Assembly (NCBI RefSeq): GCF_002775205.1 | Contig: NC_036453.1 | Coordinates: 26,148,713 to 26,212,712 of the forward strand | DNA length: 64,000 bases | Direction: 5' to 3' | Source of the DNA: Xiphophorus maculatus | Lineage: Eukaryota; Chordata; Actinopteri; Cyprinodontiformes; Poeciliidae | Made by a program: the position numbers and the translations under genes | The notes under the pieces: model-generated | What the model was told of the DNA's origin: nothing | Seen by the model: the letters and a program-made list of their open reading frames with translations, nothing else | The model's database searches: none | Shown: in pieces, positions 12,701-24,295 of the stretch | Layout of the letters: each line of letters begins with the position of its first letter | Numbering within the stretch: position 1 is the stretch's first letter

Positions 12701-14043
12701 GCTACCTGCTAGAGTTTACAAAGTAGTCGTTCCAGGAGTGCCATTCATTTTCCTTGGTGCTGATTGGCTGTGTCCATGAGAATGGAAACGAAGAAAACTA
12801 GCTATTAGCTTAAGCGCTACTGCTAAAATTGTTTGTACTGTTTATATTATTCTATATAAAGGTATGTTTGGCATTTGAGCGATTAAAATTTGGCAGTTAC
12901 AATAAATAGTAAGGTTAGCTCTCAGGTATATGCATATTTTAACTATTCACAGAGAATCCACTGAATTCACTGTACAGAACTGTAATGTCCAAGTGGAAAA
13001 GTTTTCTACCGCTGAAGCTAGTAATACCCTTCCTAAACTTGTTCTTTTAACCCAACGCAACATTCATACTGATGGTAACAATAATATAACATTGATGACA
13101 TTTTAGTTATAATGATACTTTCTTTGACATTTATGTGTGATTTTGATACATATTACCCTTACAGTAGCTGGACAAGTTAATAGTTTACCTTAGTCAGGCT
13201 ATCTGCTCCAGCAGTCTGCAGTCAGCTTCTTCACAGACACAACACTCATAGCTGTTAAACTTCAGATTTAAATCAGTTATCAAATAGTACTCACAGGTGT
13301 CTCCTTTAATTTCTACCCACATTACTGTTGCGTTTTTTTTGACTCCATATCGTCTATGCTTCATAAAGAATATGAACTTCCCAATGAAGACAAAAGAACA
13401 GCAGCAGAGAAGCAGTTTTATTTTTCATAAGTTGCAAACAGCCCCACAGAGAGCAAGCAAAATGACACTGATGGTTGTTCCATGTTACTGGTGGTGGTGT
13501 TTATATATTCCATTCATGCCTTAAACCCTACAATTTATAAATTCCCCACGACTCTACAGAGTGCTACTCATTTTTTTCCCCTACCTCCTCTGAGTGTGTC
13601 CTTAGAAACTCTGTGCTATTAATAAAAAAAAGGCACGGAGCCGAACGAGTAACTCACTGGAGCGCGTGTGCCTATTTCCAGCCTTCAAGAGTGCTTTATT
13701 ATTCCTAGCTTCTTTGCTTTTTTTAGCGGCTGGGTTTCCATTAATAGCGCAGCGCAGTGCAGTGCGTACCCGCGCGTTCACGCCGTTCACAGTTCTGCCT
13801 GGTGATGTGCCGGAGCAGAACTGTCTCATCCAGATTCAGCGTGTGCATCACGGCTGAAGTGTGACTAAACAGACGGAGAAGGACTTTCTCCGTACGAGAC
13901 GATACAATTCAGGGGAAATGAACCACGGATATGCAAAGAAAATGATGAAACTTTCATACTTTAATCATTGCTTAAACATATTTTTTCTTTTCAGGCTGAA
14001 GAAGCTGATGCAGCAGACTCCACCTTCTTCAGTCAAGGTATGA
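745..14043 (+). CDS. spns2: Spns2 sphingosine-1-phosphate transporter, C-terminal exons
   Basis: This is the 3' part of a spinster-family major facilitator transporter that exports sphingosine-1-phosphate across the plasma membrane. The visible coding exons are 745-810, 1612-1710, 5981-6141 and 13995-14043. All have AG/GT borders and join in frame (22 codons, 33 codons, 53 codons plus 2 nt, then 1 nt plus 15 codons and stop). They encode the family motifs [36 protein letters not shown] and [12 protein letters not shown], then the last membrane segment around [20 protein letters not shown]. The [13 protein letters not shown] wording and the SVKV ending fit Spns2 better than Spns1 or Spns3, as I remember those families. 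If the last exon is not spliced, the stop is TGA at 14041-14043. Exons for the N-terminal two-thirds lie outside the window. The last intron (6142-13994) is enlarged by a transposon. Confidence 0.85.
885..1240 (+). mobile_element. Decayed Tc1/mariner fragment
   Basis: The stretch opens with the terminal phrase AAAAGTATTCATACGCCTT, followed by a poly-T run. It later carries GTGAAACATGGTGATGGCAG, a phrase of the transposase region of common fish Tc1 elements. The middle is deleted and no frame is open. It lies in the spns2 intron between 810 and 1612. Confidence 0.55.
1711..5980 (+). other. spns2: spns2 intron
   Basis: This is an intron of about 4.3 kb with GTAAGA donor and CTGCAG acceptor. 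It contains a Tc1 relic (3130-3870), a short CA-rich patch near 4745-4780 and a promoter-like AAAATGGCGGCG near 5371. A short ATG-to-donor stretch at 5529-5580 is treated under findings. I see nothing else coding in it. Confidence 0.7.
3130..3870 (-). mobile_element. Decayed Tc1/mariner element
   Basis: The left edge reads CAATGCCTTACAAAAGTATT and the right part contains TTTGTGTTGATCCATCATAT followed by TTGTTGTAACC. These are ends typical of the fish Tc1 family. The body reads as the reverse complement of the transposase region (GTTTTGATCTCAACCATTCC and the phrases after it). It is shortened and broken by many stops, so it is a dead copy. Confidence 0.6.
8150..9187. repeat. Internal unit A of the composite element
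   Basis: The unit starts with GTTGCCACTACCAGACC and shares long stretches with the other two units, for example ATTGTCAACCATTTAGCATA and ATGAGTCAGTCAGCAGCAGC. From about 8788 it contains the left part of the nested hAT (TAGGGCTGTTG). It breaks off at AAGCTTTG and is joined directly to unit B. It lacks the roughly 300 bp found in units B and C after the TTAGCAGTGAGTGAATGAGG stretch. Confidence 0.65.
9188..11324. repeat. Internal unit B of the composite element
   Basis: The unit repeats the unit A/C core and holds the complete nested hAT at 10017-11167. After it comes the tail GTATTGGACCAACAAAAGTA. The unit ends in an internal copy of the element's right end (CCTGGTAGCACCTCTG). It is very similar to unit C over 9230-10010. 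Confidence 0.65.
10017..11167. mobile_element. Nested hAT-like non-autonomous element
   Basis: This is a 1151-bp insertion in unit B. Its ends are TAGGGCTG and CAGCCCTA (inverted repeats), and the subterminal regions are rich in AATCGAGTAATCG-like words, as is common in fish hAT elements. The flanking 8-mers are GCTAGTAT (10009-10016) and GCTAATTT (11168-11175). Unit C, which has no insertion, shows one GCTAGTGT at this point. This supports an 8-bp target duplication that has since mutated. There is no transposase frame. Confidence 0.65.
11325..12463. repeat. Internal unit C of the composite element
   Basis: This unit has no nested insertion and therefore shows the empty site GCTAGTGTCGGTATTGG near 12309. 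Its start (GTTGCCTCTCCAAGACC) matches unit A and its end is the right end of the whole element. Its stretch 11890-12120 matches unit B almost base for base. Confidence 0.65.
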
Positions 14044-14790
14044 CCAGGTAATTTGCCTTCTGTTCCAAAAGCCACTTAAGAACTTTAGTGCTTTTCACAT
14101 CAGCACTTTGTCAGGCAGTTTGAGTGGCTGATAACACAAAGACAACCCAGGAACATTAGCATGTAGAGAGCTCCCTGCTCATTAGCTGAGTGGACTCTCA
14201 CCTGACGCGGAACGTCTCGTGATAAACACTACGAGGCGAGAACGATTGCTCCGTGAACCGTTTTCCCATCGCGTTGTACTCAGGAAGGTTCAGAGAGCTG
14301 ACCAGCATCTTATCACGACCTGAGCTGCTTTTCCTACTTCCTGCCATTATCAGGCCCACACACACACAGGCTCTGGACTTATTAACCCAGACTAAAACAT
14401 AATAACTGGCAGCACACCAGCTACGTCTGTATACAATGGTGGAGCTACTGTAGCAGACACTGAATAATAACAAGGATAAACTTTGACTCCCCGATAAGGC
14501 GGACAAGGAATCTGTTGTGACTTATTTGTTAAGGTTATCACGCTCAGAGCTAATGTCAAGGCGTTGCTGCTTTCTTTACCAACATGTCAACGTTTCTTCT
14601 TTTGTTGAAATACTGTAAAAACACACAAGAGCAAAGAAAAAGGTAGGTCATATGTGCACTTCAGGGTTTGTGCCCATTGACTTTTAGTGGCGCTCTGTTT
14701 AGATAAAGAGGTTAGGCAAATGTTGGTTTGCAAAGTCAAATGACTAATATGTGAATAAACAATAAAACAGGAAAGAAGGAACCATTTCAA
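14044..14790 (+). terminator. spns2: Possible spns2 3' UTR and poly(A) signals, proximal
   Basis: If the exon ending at 14043 is terminal, the nearest poly(A) signals are AATAAA at 14754-14759 and 14761-14766. The region between has no other recognised feature. This competes with splicing to the exon at 18074. Confidence 0.4.
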
Positions 14791-17700
14791 ACCCTCTGAC
14801 AGCATGTCCTTATTTTTTACGTGATGAAATTATGCCAACTGATAAAACACAAACAAACTTGGGAGCTTACTGGGAAACTGGTAGGATGGGCAGAGTTCAG
14901 ATGAGGAAAGCAGAGTGATCATTTGCCAACATTGCATCTTCCTGTAAAATTCGAGAGAACGAGCCAACCAAATGGAAAAACTTTGAGGAGGTGCGAGTTC
15001 ACGTAGATTATGACCCCAGGAGTTTGCTGACTTGAAGAATGATGTCAGTTGTGAAATATGCCTCCCACTTCCAGATAACAGTTAGATGTTTTTCTTTTGC
15101 TTTGGTTTCTTTTATGTTTTTGGGTTTGTTTTTTTTATAAAACACCATTTCAAAATTAACACCACAATTTAAGCATTGTTCGAAACACATGTAATCATTT
15201 CAGAATGAAGCAAAATGTTATACAAGATGTGTCAGCAATCGAAGCGATAAACACATTTGGTGTTTGCATCTTTATAGACAAAAAGTAAATGTTGCCAATT
15301 TTGCAAAAACAATAGGAGTGATTTTTCACAACTCTGTCGGTGATTTAGGATCACCTACAGAAAATCATTCCAAACGTCTTGCAGTAGGCTTGAGAAACCG
15401 ATGGGAGTTTGTTAAAGTATTCACACACACTGAACCTTTTCAGATTTTGACACATAATGACAAACTTTGTTATGCCTAATCGTAATGTGGAAGAAAAAGA
15501 AACAGTATTAGCATTGATTTATTCCATTTAGTCCATAAAGCTTAGCTTTTATGTAACAATTCGCTAAAATGCTACTGTTAGCTTAAATGCTACAATTAGA
15601 TAGCATTTAATGGTATATAAATACCATTAAGATATTTAGATATCTACTGTTAGTTTAAAACGTACAGTAGCATGTTAGCGTTTCAGCTAACATGCTGCTG
15701 CATTTAAGGTAACATGCTACTGTTAGCTTAAATGGTACCATTAGAGTGCGAGCTATCACTAGCATGTTGACGCTACCATTGGAAAGTGTGCCATCACAAG
15801 CATGGAGTTTGAATTCATTCTTTCTTTTTTTAGAGTATATGTGTTTATTGGGTTTTACATTTATGTCTTAATTGAAGAAGATGACTCTGTGTCCCTTTGT
15901 ATTAATTGACCAGGATTCTCTGGGCAGTGTGGTGGCCAGGATGTTACAATGCCGGCACCTCTTCTTTGGGGGCGCCACTTCCTAGTAAATTTAAACAATT
16001 TAGACTTTTATAAAAACAGAAATAGTAAAAATCTATACTTTTGTCCTTTACTTCAATGGGTGTCATTAGCGTTGACAGATGGATTTTAGCAGGCGAAAGC
16101 TAATGACAGGTGACATGAAAGGCTGGTACACATATCATGTTCCAGAGGCCGGCTCTATGTGTGTGTGTCGTCTCACACACACACACACACACACCCACAC
16201 ACACACACGCACGTTTCCATGGCTATCTTTGTGGGGACTTTCCACTGACTTCCACTCATTTCTACAACCTAACCCTAACCAAAACTTAATTCACACCTCA
16301 GTCTTAAATCTAACCCCTGACCCAAAAACAGCGTTTTCCCTTGTGGGGACCAAGCTTCGGTCCACACAAGGAGCAATTGGTCCCCATAACGTTGTATGTG
16401 TCAGGAAAATGGTCCCCACAAGGTATTACAAACAAAGGCGCACACACCTCCCCACACACACACCCACACACAGCCAGAGCATGTGTTTCCCACTGTCAAA
16501 AGTTGCCAATTATAGAAATCCCTGATCGTTGCATTGCTATCCCAGGTCAGAGCTGAACTGCTCTTTTCTGTCCCATGGAAGAATCACAAAGACGTTCTGC
16601 AGCAACTGATTTTCAGCTAATTTTTTCTCCAAATGCAAAAAAAAAATCTGTACATCCATCCTTCACTGACAGCACAGGCTGTTTAGGGTGCGACGCACTT
16701 TGAAAGTTCAAGGAGAAGATCCAAAAACTCCAGGATTTATCTCTGACGAGACGTCGAAGGGAATCAGAGCAGATTCGCAGAGGAGGGGAAAAAAAAAAGA
16801 CATCTCGTCTAAATAAATGAGGATGAAGAGAAACAGTAATCGCTTAAGCCGTTACACATCGCAGGCTATTAATCACCGGCAACTTAAACCTCCGCCGCAG
16901 ATCGGATACACTGAGATCCAATTAACTCCCTCTGCTGCCTCTTCTGACCGCATCCGCCCTCCCCCTCATCCCGCCGTCCTCCAGGACGTCAGGATTAACG
17001 CGAGGGCATCCCCGAGCCTGGCACTGTCAAAACATCGGCAGGAGATCTGACAACGGAGCTTCACCCTCGTGTATTCAGTAACCATGATCCCATATGAGGG
17101 GGGGAGAAAGAAGTCACATCACAGGGCAAAACTTTTACCGTTAGAAGTGTTTGTACAGCTGCAGGCGCATACTTTCCTGCTTTGCACTCTTATCATTTAA
17201 CAAAAGCTCCAAGTCCTCTGTCAGCACTGCCACAGACCACACACACACACACACACGCGCCTACTCACGCCGACACACACCCACATACAAAGTGCAAAGC
17301 TGAACGCAAAAAGGAATCTTGGATTTAAGATCATTTCACTTTCTCAATGTGATGAGCGCGCCTTCGCCTTTCATTCTCTGTCTGTTCGCCGATTTGGATC
17401 CTGTCTGCCATAAAAGCAGCATTTTGCTTTGATTAGATTTTGTAGGTCTGCCAGGCCAATCAGTCTCCCCTCCCATTAGCTCACGGAGCCAACATTTCCC
17501 CAGCGTATTCACGGCAGAGCTATTAGCGGGACGGCCGCTTTTCACACAAATCAAAGCGCCGTTCATGGCTCTAATTGTCTCAACATCACTGGCAGTTTTA
17601 GAGCCTCGCTCCCAAACGATACGACCATCGCTGAGGCTATTAACGACGGAAAATCTTCCATCCCAAAACGGGTTGGCTCTGCTCACACTCGACCAAAACA

Positions 17701-18073
17701 TATTGTTTACTTTTGTATATCCAGTAATTCCTCAGTCGAGGCTAATTAACCGGTGCAAGAGTCGAGGTTTATGTGTGTTGCACACAGGGCCGGACTGGGA
17801 CTCGTTTTAATAAGTCTATTAGCTCGTTAATCGATAACCTCCATCTCTAGTTGCTGTGGTTTAATGCTCATGCTGTTCAGGTTTTCAAGTTGATATGCTG
17901 AGTGCAGGAGTATATTTAGGCCACAGTCTGGTCACAGTGTGCAGGCACTTTCAGGAAAGTCCGACCAGATGGCCCAAGAACTGTTGACCTCGGCATTAAT
18001 TACACAAGTGCGTCCTGCGGCGAGGCCCGACTCGAAGAGCTCACACCCTTCTCCTGTCTCTCTCCTCCCCCAG
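14791..18073 (+). other. spns2 intron or downstream region
   Basis: A run at 15540-15790 repeats short GCTAA/TGCTACTG words, a decayed simple repeat. A fish repeat with CA microsatellite edges occupies 16150-16500. Between about 16800 and 17770 the base composition is more even and TAAT-rich, as in conserved non-coding blocks. I see no coding exon. Confidence 0.5.
16150..16500. repeat. CA microsatellites flanking a dispersed fish repeat
   Basis: CA runs lie at about 16173-16208 and 16440-16475. Between them is CTAACCCTAACC-containing sequence with TTGTGGGGAC on one side and GTCCCCACAAGG on the other. I recognise this combination from many fish introns. The paired GGGGAC/GTCCCC phrases can fold back on each other. 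Confidence 0.5.
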
Positions 18074-18378
18074 GTGATCAGCAGACGAGGACCTATCTGC
18101 ACAGACGTTTAGAGGACGCCAAAATAAAGAGTACCCGCCGTCCATTTTTTATTTTTTTGCCATCACCGTTAGAATCCTCCTGCTGCTCTCGTTTGGTTTT
18201 CGGCTTGGAACTGGAAAACGAGGGGAGCGTCTTGCTCCGCCTCGAACCTCCCCAGTTGGGGGCGGGGAGTCGCTTGGGAATAGCTTTTTCGTCCCAAGTC
18301 TGCGAGAATCCTTGACGACGCAACTCTTCTGACTTTTTGATGCCATACTACTGAATGCTGACCATGAACCTGCCCTGT

Positions 18379-18407
18379 CTACCTGCCTGCCTGCCTGCCT
18401 GCCTGCC
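18379..18407. repeat. CCTG tetranucleotide repeat
   Basis: About six tandem CCTG units lie within the candidate spns2 3' UTR. Confidence 0.85.
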
Positions 18408-20180
18408 CAACTCTTTTTTGTCTGTATGCATCGAACCATCGGCTGTTAATCTGCACCAAGTGCCATAGCCTCATTTACATTCCTATAAACTTTGCACTGA
18501 CCACCGACACTCCCTCACGACCTCCTCTCTGACTGCACACAACACCTTTTGCCCCACACAAAATCCAAATTTTCCACTAATTATCCACATTGATCGCAGT
18601 ATTAACATCACAGTTTACGTCATAATCGCAGTGTTCTTCTAACTGATTACACTGTGCATGTAAACAAAGCAGTCAGCCAAGAGCCAAAAAAAAAAAAAAG
18701 TGTTACTGTTTGAAGGTCAGTAAATCAGCCTTAAGAACAGGAGCTTTTCCCCCCAAATGCACACGTTTCCTTTGACCTCTCATACATGTTTTCCTTTGAG
18801 CTTTTAGCACTTAAAATGAGTATAGACAGTGCCAGAGAATGTGACAGATGTGAGAACTTTCTGCACATTATTACTTTCTTTTCTTTTTTTGTTTGTGTGT
18901 GTGTGTAATGTTGAAGTTTAATACTGGAGGTTGCTGCCAATGATTGTTTCAGAAGGATCATGGTGCTGTTTGCGTGATCTGAAGCGAACACTGGATTTTG
19001 TTTTGTTTTTGTTATTTATTATATGCTTACATATGCTTTTCCCAAAAGAGAAATGGAATGCTACTCATTGGACTTGGAGAAAAATATATATATAAATAAG
19101 GAGCAATAGGGGAAAAAAAAATTTTTCTTCTTCTTCTTTGGAGAAAACCAACCATTTTGTTATCCTTACTGCCTTATCAGCGAGCTGCTTTCCCTTTAGA
19201 CGGCTGGCTTTCTGATGGTTGGGTTTGAGTTTCTGGACACAAAAAACCGGCCACACATGGACGGAGTCGCTTTTAATGAAGGGTTGCAGTCTGGTTCTGG
19301 GTGGTAATACAATGACAGGCACTGTGAAGAGAGACCTTTCCCCCCCATGCAGCTGTAGATATCTGATCCCCTCCACCCCATATTTGCAGGAAAAACACAA
19401 AGCTGGAGAGACAGTCGCCAGCTAATTAGTGATCGAAATCAAAAAGAATTCAAGACACGAACAGGAAAACCTTTAGCATCAGGCATCTCTGACTTAAACA
19501 TTTCCTGTTACTTAATTTAGCGTAATTTCATCTGTGAGGAAATTTTTATTTTATTTTTTTTAGATCCAGTGCTCCTAGGATACGTTCAGTTTTGAGCGCG
19601 TCTTTACTGAAAGGGAAAGGAAGCACTTTCCCGACCTCTAAGCGAACACGGGAAAAAGATGGGCCTGGGGTTCCCGTGGCGACGAGTGACTCTCCATGTG
19701 GGCCGGATCATTAGCTTTAGCTTCCCTCCAGCTGCATGGAGCGCTCTGAATGTGATTGTGCCAGCCGGCCGTGTTTACACATCAACTTCTTATTGAACTC
19801 CTTACGTTTTTACATTTTCTTGTCTTTTTATGATGTTACCAAATGTTTGTTTTTTTTAACAACTACAACAGATAAATATATATATGGAGAGAGGAAGAGA
19901 GAGCTATATCTTGCAGTAACTTTAATATATTGTATAAATGATGGCTTGAATGCAATGTATTTATTTGTTTTGTTACCATAATGAAGAATATTCTATAAAG
20001 GGAAGTTTTATAGTTTGAATATACAACACTTTGTTTTCTGTGTCATTTGGTTTTTAAATGCCAAGTAGTTTAAAAATTACTTGTATGTATCACTATTAAT
20101 CAACACAGTACCTTTACACATCACTAAGAAATCATCCTGTTAACTGTGATCATTATTCAGACATCTCATGTATAAAAAAA

Positions 20181-20211
<31 letters not shown>
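20181..20211. repeat. AT dinucleotide repeat
   Basis: A run of about 15 AT units lies in the candidate spns2 3' UTR. Confidence 0.85.
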
Positions 20212-20214
<3 letters not shown>

Positions 20215-20844
20215 GGAACAAAATGCAATGTGATGGTTTTTAAAGCAGCCTCAATGGAAGGACGCCATGCAATTTGTTAGTTTTTTTTTGTGTGTTTTTT
20301 TTTTTACTTTTCTGTTAAAATAACCGATTGAACCATTTTGCACACTTTAATGTTCAGGGAGTAATTTGCAAACACATCCTGGCATCGTCTTCACAACCTC
20401 TGTCACAGAAGTATGTCGCTTCATGCCTCCCCTCCCCACCAAATCCCCAGTAAGTGCTGATTTATTTTATTTTTTGAGCTGTCATAGTACAGACAAGAGG
20501 ATGGCTCAGGAACAGAGTTTCACTTTGCCAAAACCGAGTTGATTTTTTCTCTCTCTCTTTTTTTTAAATAGCCTGTTGCATTGACTTATGCTACGTTAAT
20601 AATCACTGAGGTGATGTATTAAGTGTGTGCTGTTTCTTGTTATACAAGAATTCTGTACAAAGTGACTTATTTCTGATCTTGAGCAGAAAAGAGATTTTAT
20701 TTTTGTTTTTAGTCAGTAGAGCTATATGTCGGAGAAATCAGAGGATTTAACTTTAGAAAATGAACTGTGATGCTCTCCCCCCGTCAGGAGGGGCGTGTTT
20801 GGGGACTTGTTGATTTCAAAGAAAAACATTGTAAAAAAAAAAAA

Positions 20845-20880
20845 AATAAATAAATAAAAAGTGTCTGTAAATCAAATAAA
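20845..20880 (+). terminator. spns2: Clustered poly(A) signals
   Basis: Three AATAAA hexamers within 36 bases are followed by a GTGTGGTATGTGTTTG-type downstream element near 20903. This is the clearest cleavage/polyadenylation signal downstream of spns2. Confidence 0.6.
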
Positions 20881-23800
20881 CTTATTTAATCACTTCATTC
20901 CAACGTGTGGTATGTGTTTGATTACTGCTTTACAAGGAGGGAATCCATTAGTTCCTTTGTTTTCTATGCCTGCTTAATCCTTGCACGGTTCCAGAAAAGA
21001 AAAGATTATAATTATCTAATTAAAGGGACTTTGATGTTTTTTATTTCCATCAATGAGAACCTGATGTTACGCCAGCATTCCCCATCACCCGAACCTTAAT
21101 AAGCTTTTGAACATGACGATAAGCTAGTGAAGTGAAAGAGGAATCAAAGTAGAAAAATAAAAGCCTCAAAATGTCTTTCATTGCACCTTATTAAAGCTAT
21201 ACAATATATCATGTCTGCTTGGTAGGATACTATATTTCAGCTCTGGATTTGACCAGCTGCCGTTAACATCCATGCCTAATAGTGGGGGAGAATAAAGGTT
21301 GGGACTTTTTGTACTGGTATCACGATGACGTCCATCTATACTTGTTGGTCCTGTGCTTGGTTGGGTTGGTTTTGACTCTGGGGATGCAGAGCAGAACCAG
21401 AACCAGAAGACCTGAGTGGCCTGGCAGGTTGACACACAAACCATTACATGTTTTATTACCTGAAACATGTAAATATGTTGTAGAGTAAATCTAAAGGGGT
21501 CAAACACCGACCTAATGTAGTGATTCATTTGATTCAAACTCCTTTACAATGTCGCATTTCATTTTCTTCACTCTGAGTTTCATGTGTTGGGTCTGCTTCA
21601 CTGAAAGCGAGTCAGTTCAAAGCCGTTCCAACTATTTTATTTCAAATAAACGCCACGTTTTGAGAACTGAATCCCATCTACTTCTTCCTGGGCTCATCTT
21701 TCTTTTTTTCGCAGCGAGAGAAAGTCAGAGTTTATCCCCGAATAAGCTACAGTATTATTGAGGTTTAGTCAGGCAAGCCTATGTTGAGCTCAGTTTATGA
21801 AGCCACCTGAGTGGCTTACAGGACACAACACAGACACAGGGCTCCATCCATGCTGAAGACGCAGTCAAAAGAGCTAATATTTACCTTCGCAGGAAGTTCG
21901 GAAGTCCTCCTACAAAAGGGCCTCTTTGTTCCGACGCTCATTACAGAGAGCATTGACGTGTATTTGCGGCTAATAACCACTAATGGATGCATCTATGAGT
22001 AGGCTGCACGAACACAAATAGTAAGTACACACTGCATTTGTGCCAAAAGCTTCAACGTGTTTCAGGCAGGTCTTTCATTTACCTGAACCCTGTGTTCACC
22101 TTTAAGGGGAAGAAGAAGTACTCGGCGGGAAAACGACCCAGAGAGACCAACACCCTTTTCCCCACAAACAGGCCAAAATGTCCGCAGTTGTCAGATGCTC
22201 CAATCGTCAAATCAGCAACACCTACTTATGCGGCAGGCAGGAAACACAGGGGCGTAGGCAGGAAAAGGGGAGCCATTCTAGCAGGAATTGGAGTTTCCAT
22301 TTTCCACTTTTAAATCACAGAGGACAAACTCTGTAGAACACGCAGGCTAAATTATGGAGACGAAGAAAAAAAAAAACCTGCTGGAGGACGTGAAGCTTGG
22401 AAATGTCAGTCGGTTTTAAAGTTTCAATGGTGTATTGTTTAGGCATCTTTAATGTCAGTGCCCATGTTCAGGCACGCCTGCCCTGCTGCGGTCCCACCTA
22501 TTGAGCCGATAGAGGGGAAAAAAAGCTCTTTGACTTCATTTAACACCCTTGATTTATTCACTGCAGCGTAGCTTAAACTGTTGCACCTAAAGGGGCAGCA
22601 TTTCCAGGTACATAGTGCCATTTTGTAGCACAATCAAGTAACTACATTATCTCCAGTTGTAATAAAAAAAAAATGCTGTACATATTAAATGTGACTTAAC
22701 ACTTCAAAGAAATTAGATTTTGTAATTTAATGCCTTGAAATTGGGCCTTTGTCTTTTTAAAAACTCCTGCTCTTTTTGAAACTCCACTTTCAGGAAGTCA
22801 CCACAACATGGCTCCTCTATTAACCCTTTAACGACTTTGTACCAGCGCTGCACTGACGAGGAGCTCAGCAGATGCGCGGTTTCGCCAGGTGTTTGCTAAT
22901 TACTGCTGGCTGGTCTGAAGGAACTGAGTGGGGGAGGGCTGCTCCGTGAGGCAGAACCTTTTTTATGTCTGAACTTTGACTATAACTTTGACCTGTGTAT
23001 TCTCTATCCAATCTGACTGAACTGTTTGCAATAAAGCACAGGCAGAATTTTCAGCATCTGTTCATAGCTGGTGGAGACATAGCCTAAAAGACTTGAGGTT
23101 TTAGACATGGGCAGTTTCACAAACACATTTGGAAGTAAAATGTACCAATTTGAGATTGTAAAGTGTAAAAATGTGAACAATTTTTAAACACCTTGCACAC
23201 TTTGAACATTTATCCCCCGTAAATGTTCAAAGGTTCACTGTATATATATTATGCAAGCGACCATATATAGCAGTGAGTGGTGACTGATTAAAACATGAGA
23301 AGGCTTGTGAACGCTTAAATTAAAATGGTTCCTGCCTAACAAACACTGACAGTGCTGTCAACATGAGCTCATTAGGATTTTTACGACACCGTAAATTTAT
23401 GTTGTGGCAACACGCACAAAATTAACTTTTCTGACTTTTGTAGCAAAGTCTCGTAATAGCAGTCAGTCAACAGGCATAAATCAATGCTGCTCAGAGATCT
23501 TCATTCAAGATGTTGAGAGAGAGAGAGAGCAGTGCAACCCGACCTGTCTGACTAGAAATGGAGGGTAAGAAAGAGACGAAAGAAGAACACATGAAATCAC
23601 ACCTTCACTGTTCATGTCTCACCTTCCAGCCCACCTCACACTGCAGAACCACAGCAGTTATAGGAGCCGCTGTTAAGACACCACCTAAAAACATAAATAA
23701 CATCTAAAGTGTACTGAAAATCTTTCTGGAGGGAATTAATTAACATTAGCATTTTGTGAGGTTTTTTCATAAGGTGCAAACAGATATAGCATTCGGTCTA

Positions 23801-23882
23801 TAAACTAAATTAGCATTAGCTTACTTTGTGATTGATGGGCTAAAAAGTAAAAAAAAAAAAAAAAAATAGCTTTCATAGCTTT

Positions 23883-23983
23883 TTCTCATCTTATTAATAA
23901 TAAGATGAGAAATCTTATTTTCTCATCTTATTCGTAATAATAAGATGAGAAAAGAACATGTTATGTTCTTTTCTCATCTTATT
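23883..23983. repeat. Nested palindrome cluster
   Basis: Three perfect inverted repeats stand in a row. The first has 14-nt arms at 23883-23896 and 23898-23911. The second has 15-nt arms at 23918-23932 and 23939-23953. The third has 21-nt arms at 23939-23959 and 23963-23983. All are built on TCTCATCTTAT. The block 23939-23953 can pair with either side. Confidence 0.85.
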
Positions 23984-24169
23984 ATTACTAATAATTACGT
24001 CATGTTCTTTTCCTTTATTCTACTTTTCAATGGAAATAATATTTCCTCTGATTTGATGGAAGTGCTGTTTTTTGTCTTCATGCAGTAAATGGCCTTTCCA
24101 TAGGCACGTCTTTATAATACAATCACTGGAGACACACACTGCATTCACATATTTGTCTTATAGAAATTA

Positions 24170-24295
24170 GTTTTTTGCCAATTTTCATTTGAACAAAATG
24201 CCACATTTTGTTGGTCTCTATTGATTTGGGGGCGGGGGGGAGGGGGGGAATCCAATGGGGTAAATACTTTGTATAGGCGCTGTATTTAAGAGCTG
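24170..24295. mobile_element. Tc1-like terminal fragment
   Basis: The stretch runs from GCCAATTTTCATTTGAAC through a G-rich patch to GGGGTAAATACTTTGTATAG and GCGCTGTA, the usual closing phrase of fish Tc1 copies. No coding part remains. Confidence 0.4.

Larger units (their letters stand above)
6142..13994 (+). other. spns2: spns2 intron carrying a transposon
   Basis: This 7.9 kb intron has GTAAGT donor and TTTTCAG acceptor. More than half of it is the composite hAT-like element at 7972-12463. The flanks 6142-7971 and 12472-13994 are AT-rich single-copy-looking sequence in which I see no gene. Confidence 0.7.
18074..20890 (+). other. spns2: Candidate alternative last exon and 3' UTR of spns2
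   Basis: A strong acceptor (polypyrimidine tract then CCCCCAG) ends at 18073. If the exon ending at 14037 (donor AAG/GTATGA) is joined here, the frame continues 12 codons and stops at 18110-18112, adding a tail that ends CTDV. The following 2.7 kb is AT-rich without long frames. It ends in clustered poly(A) signals at 20845-20850, 20853-20858 and 20875-20880, followed by GT-rich sequence. This looks like a long 3' UTR. The join is inference; the signals are seen. Confidence 0.5.

Noticed and set aside
16079-16525. 148-codon frame across CA repeats
   Set aside because: Microsatellites rarely contain stops in some frames. The translated text is repeat-derived (His-Thr runs).
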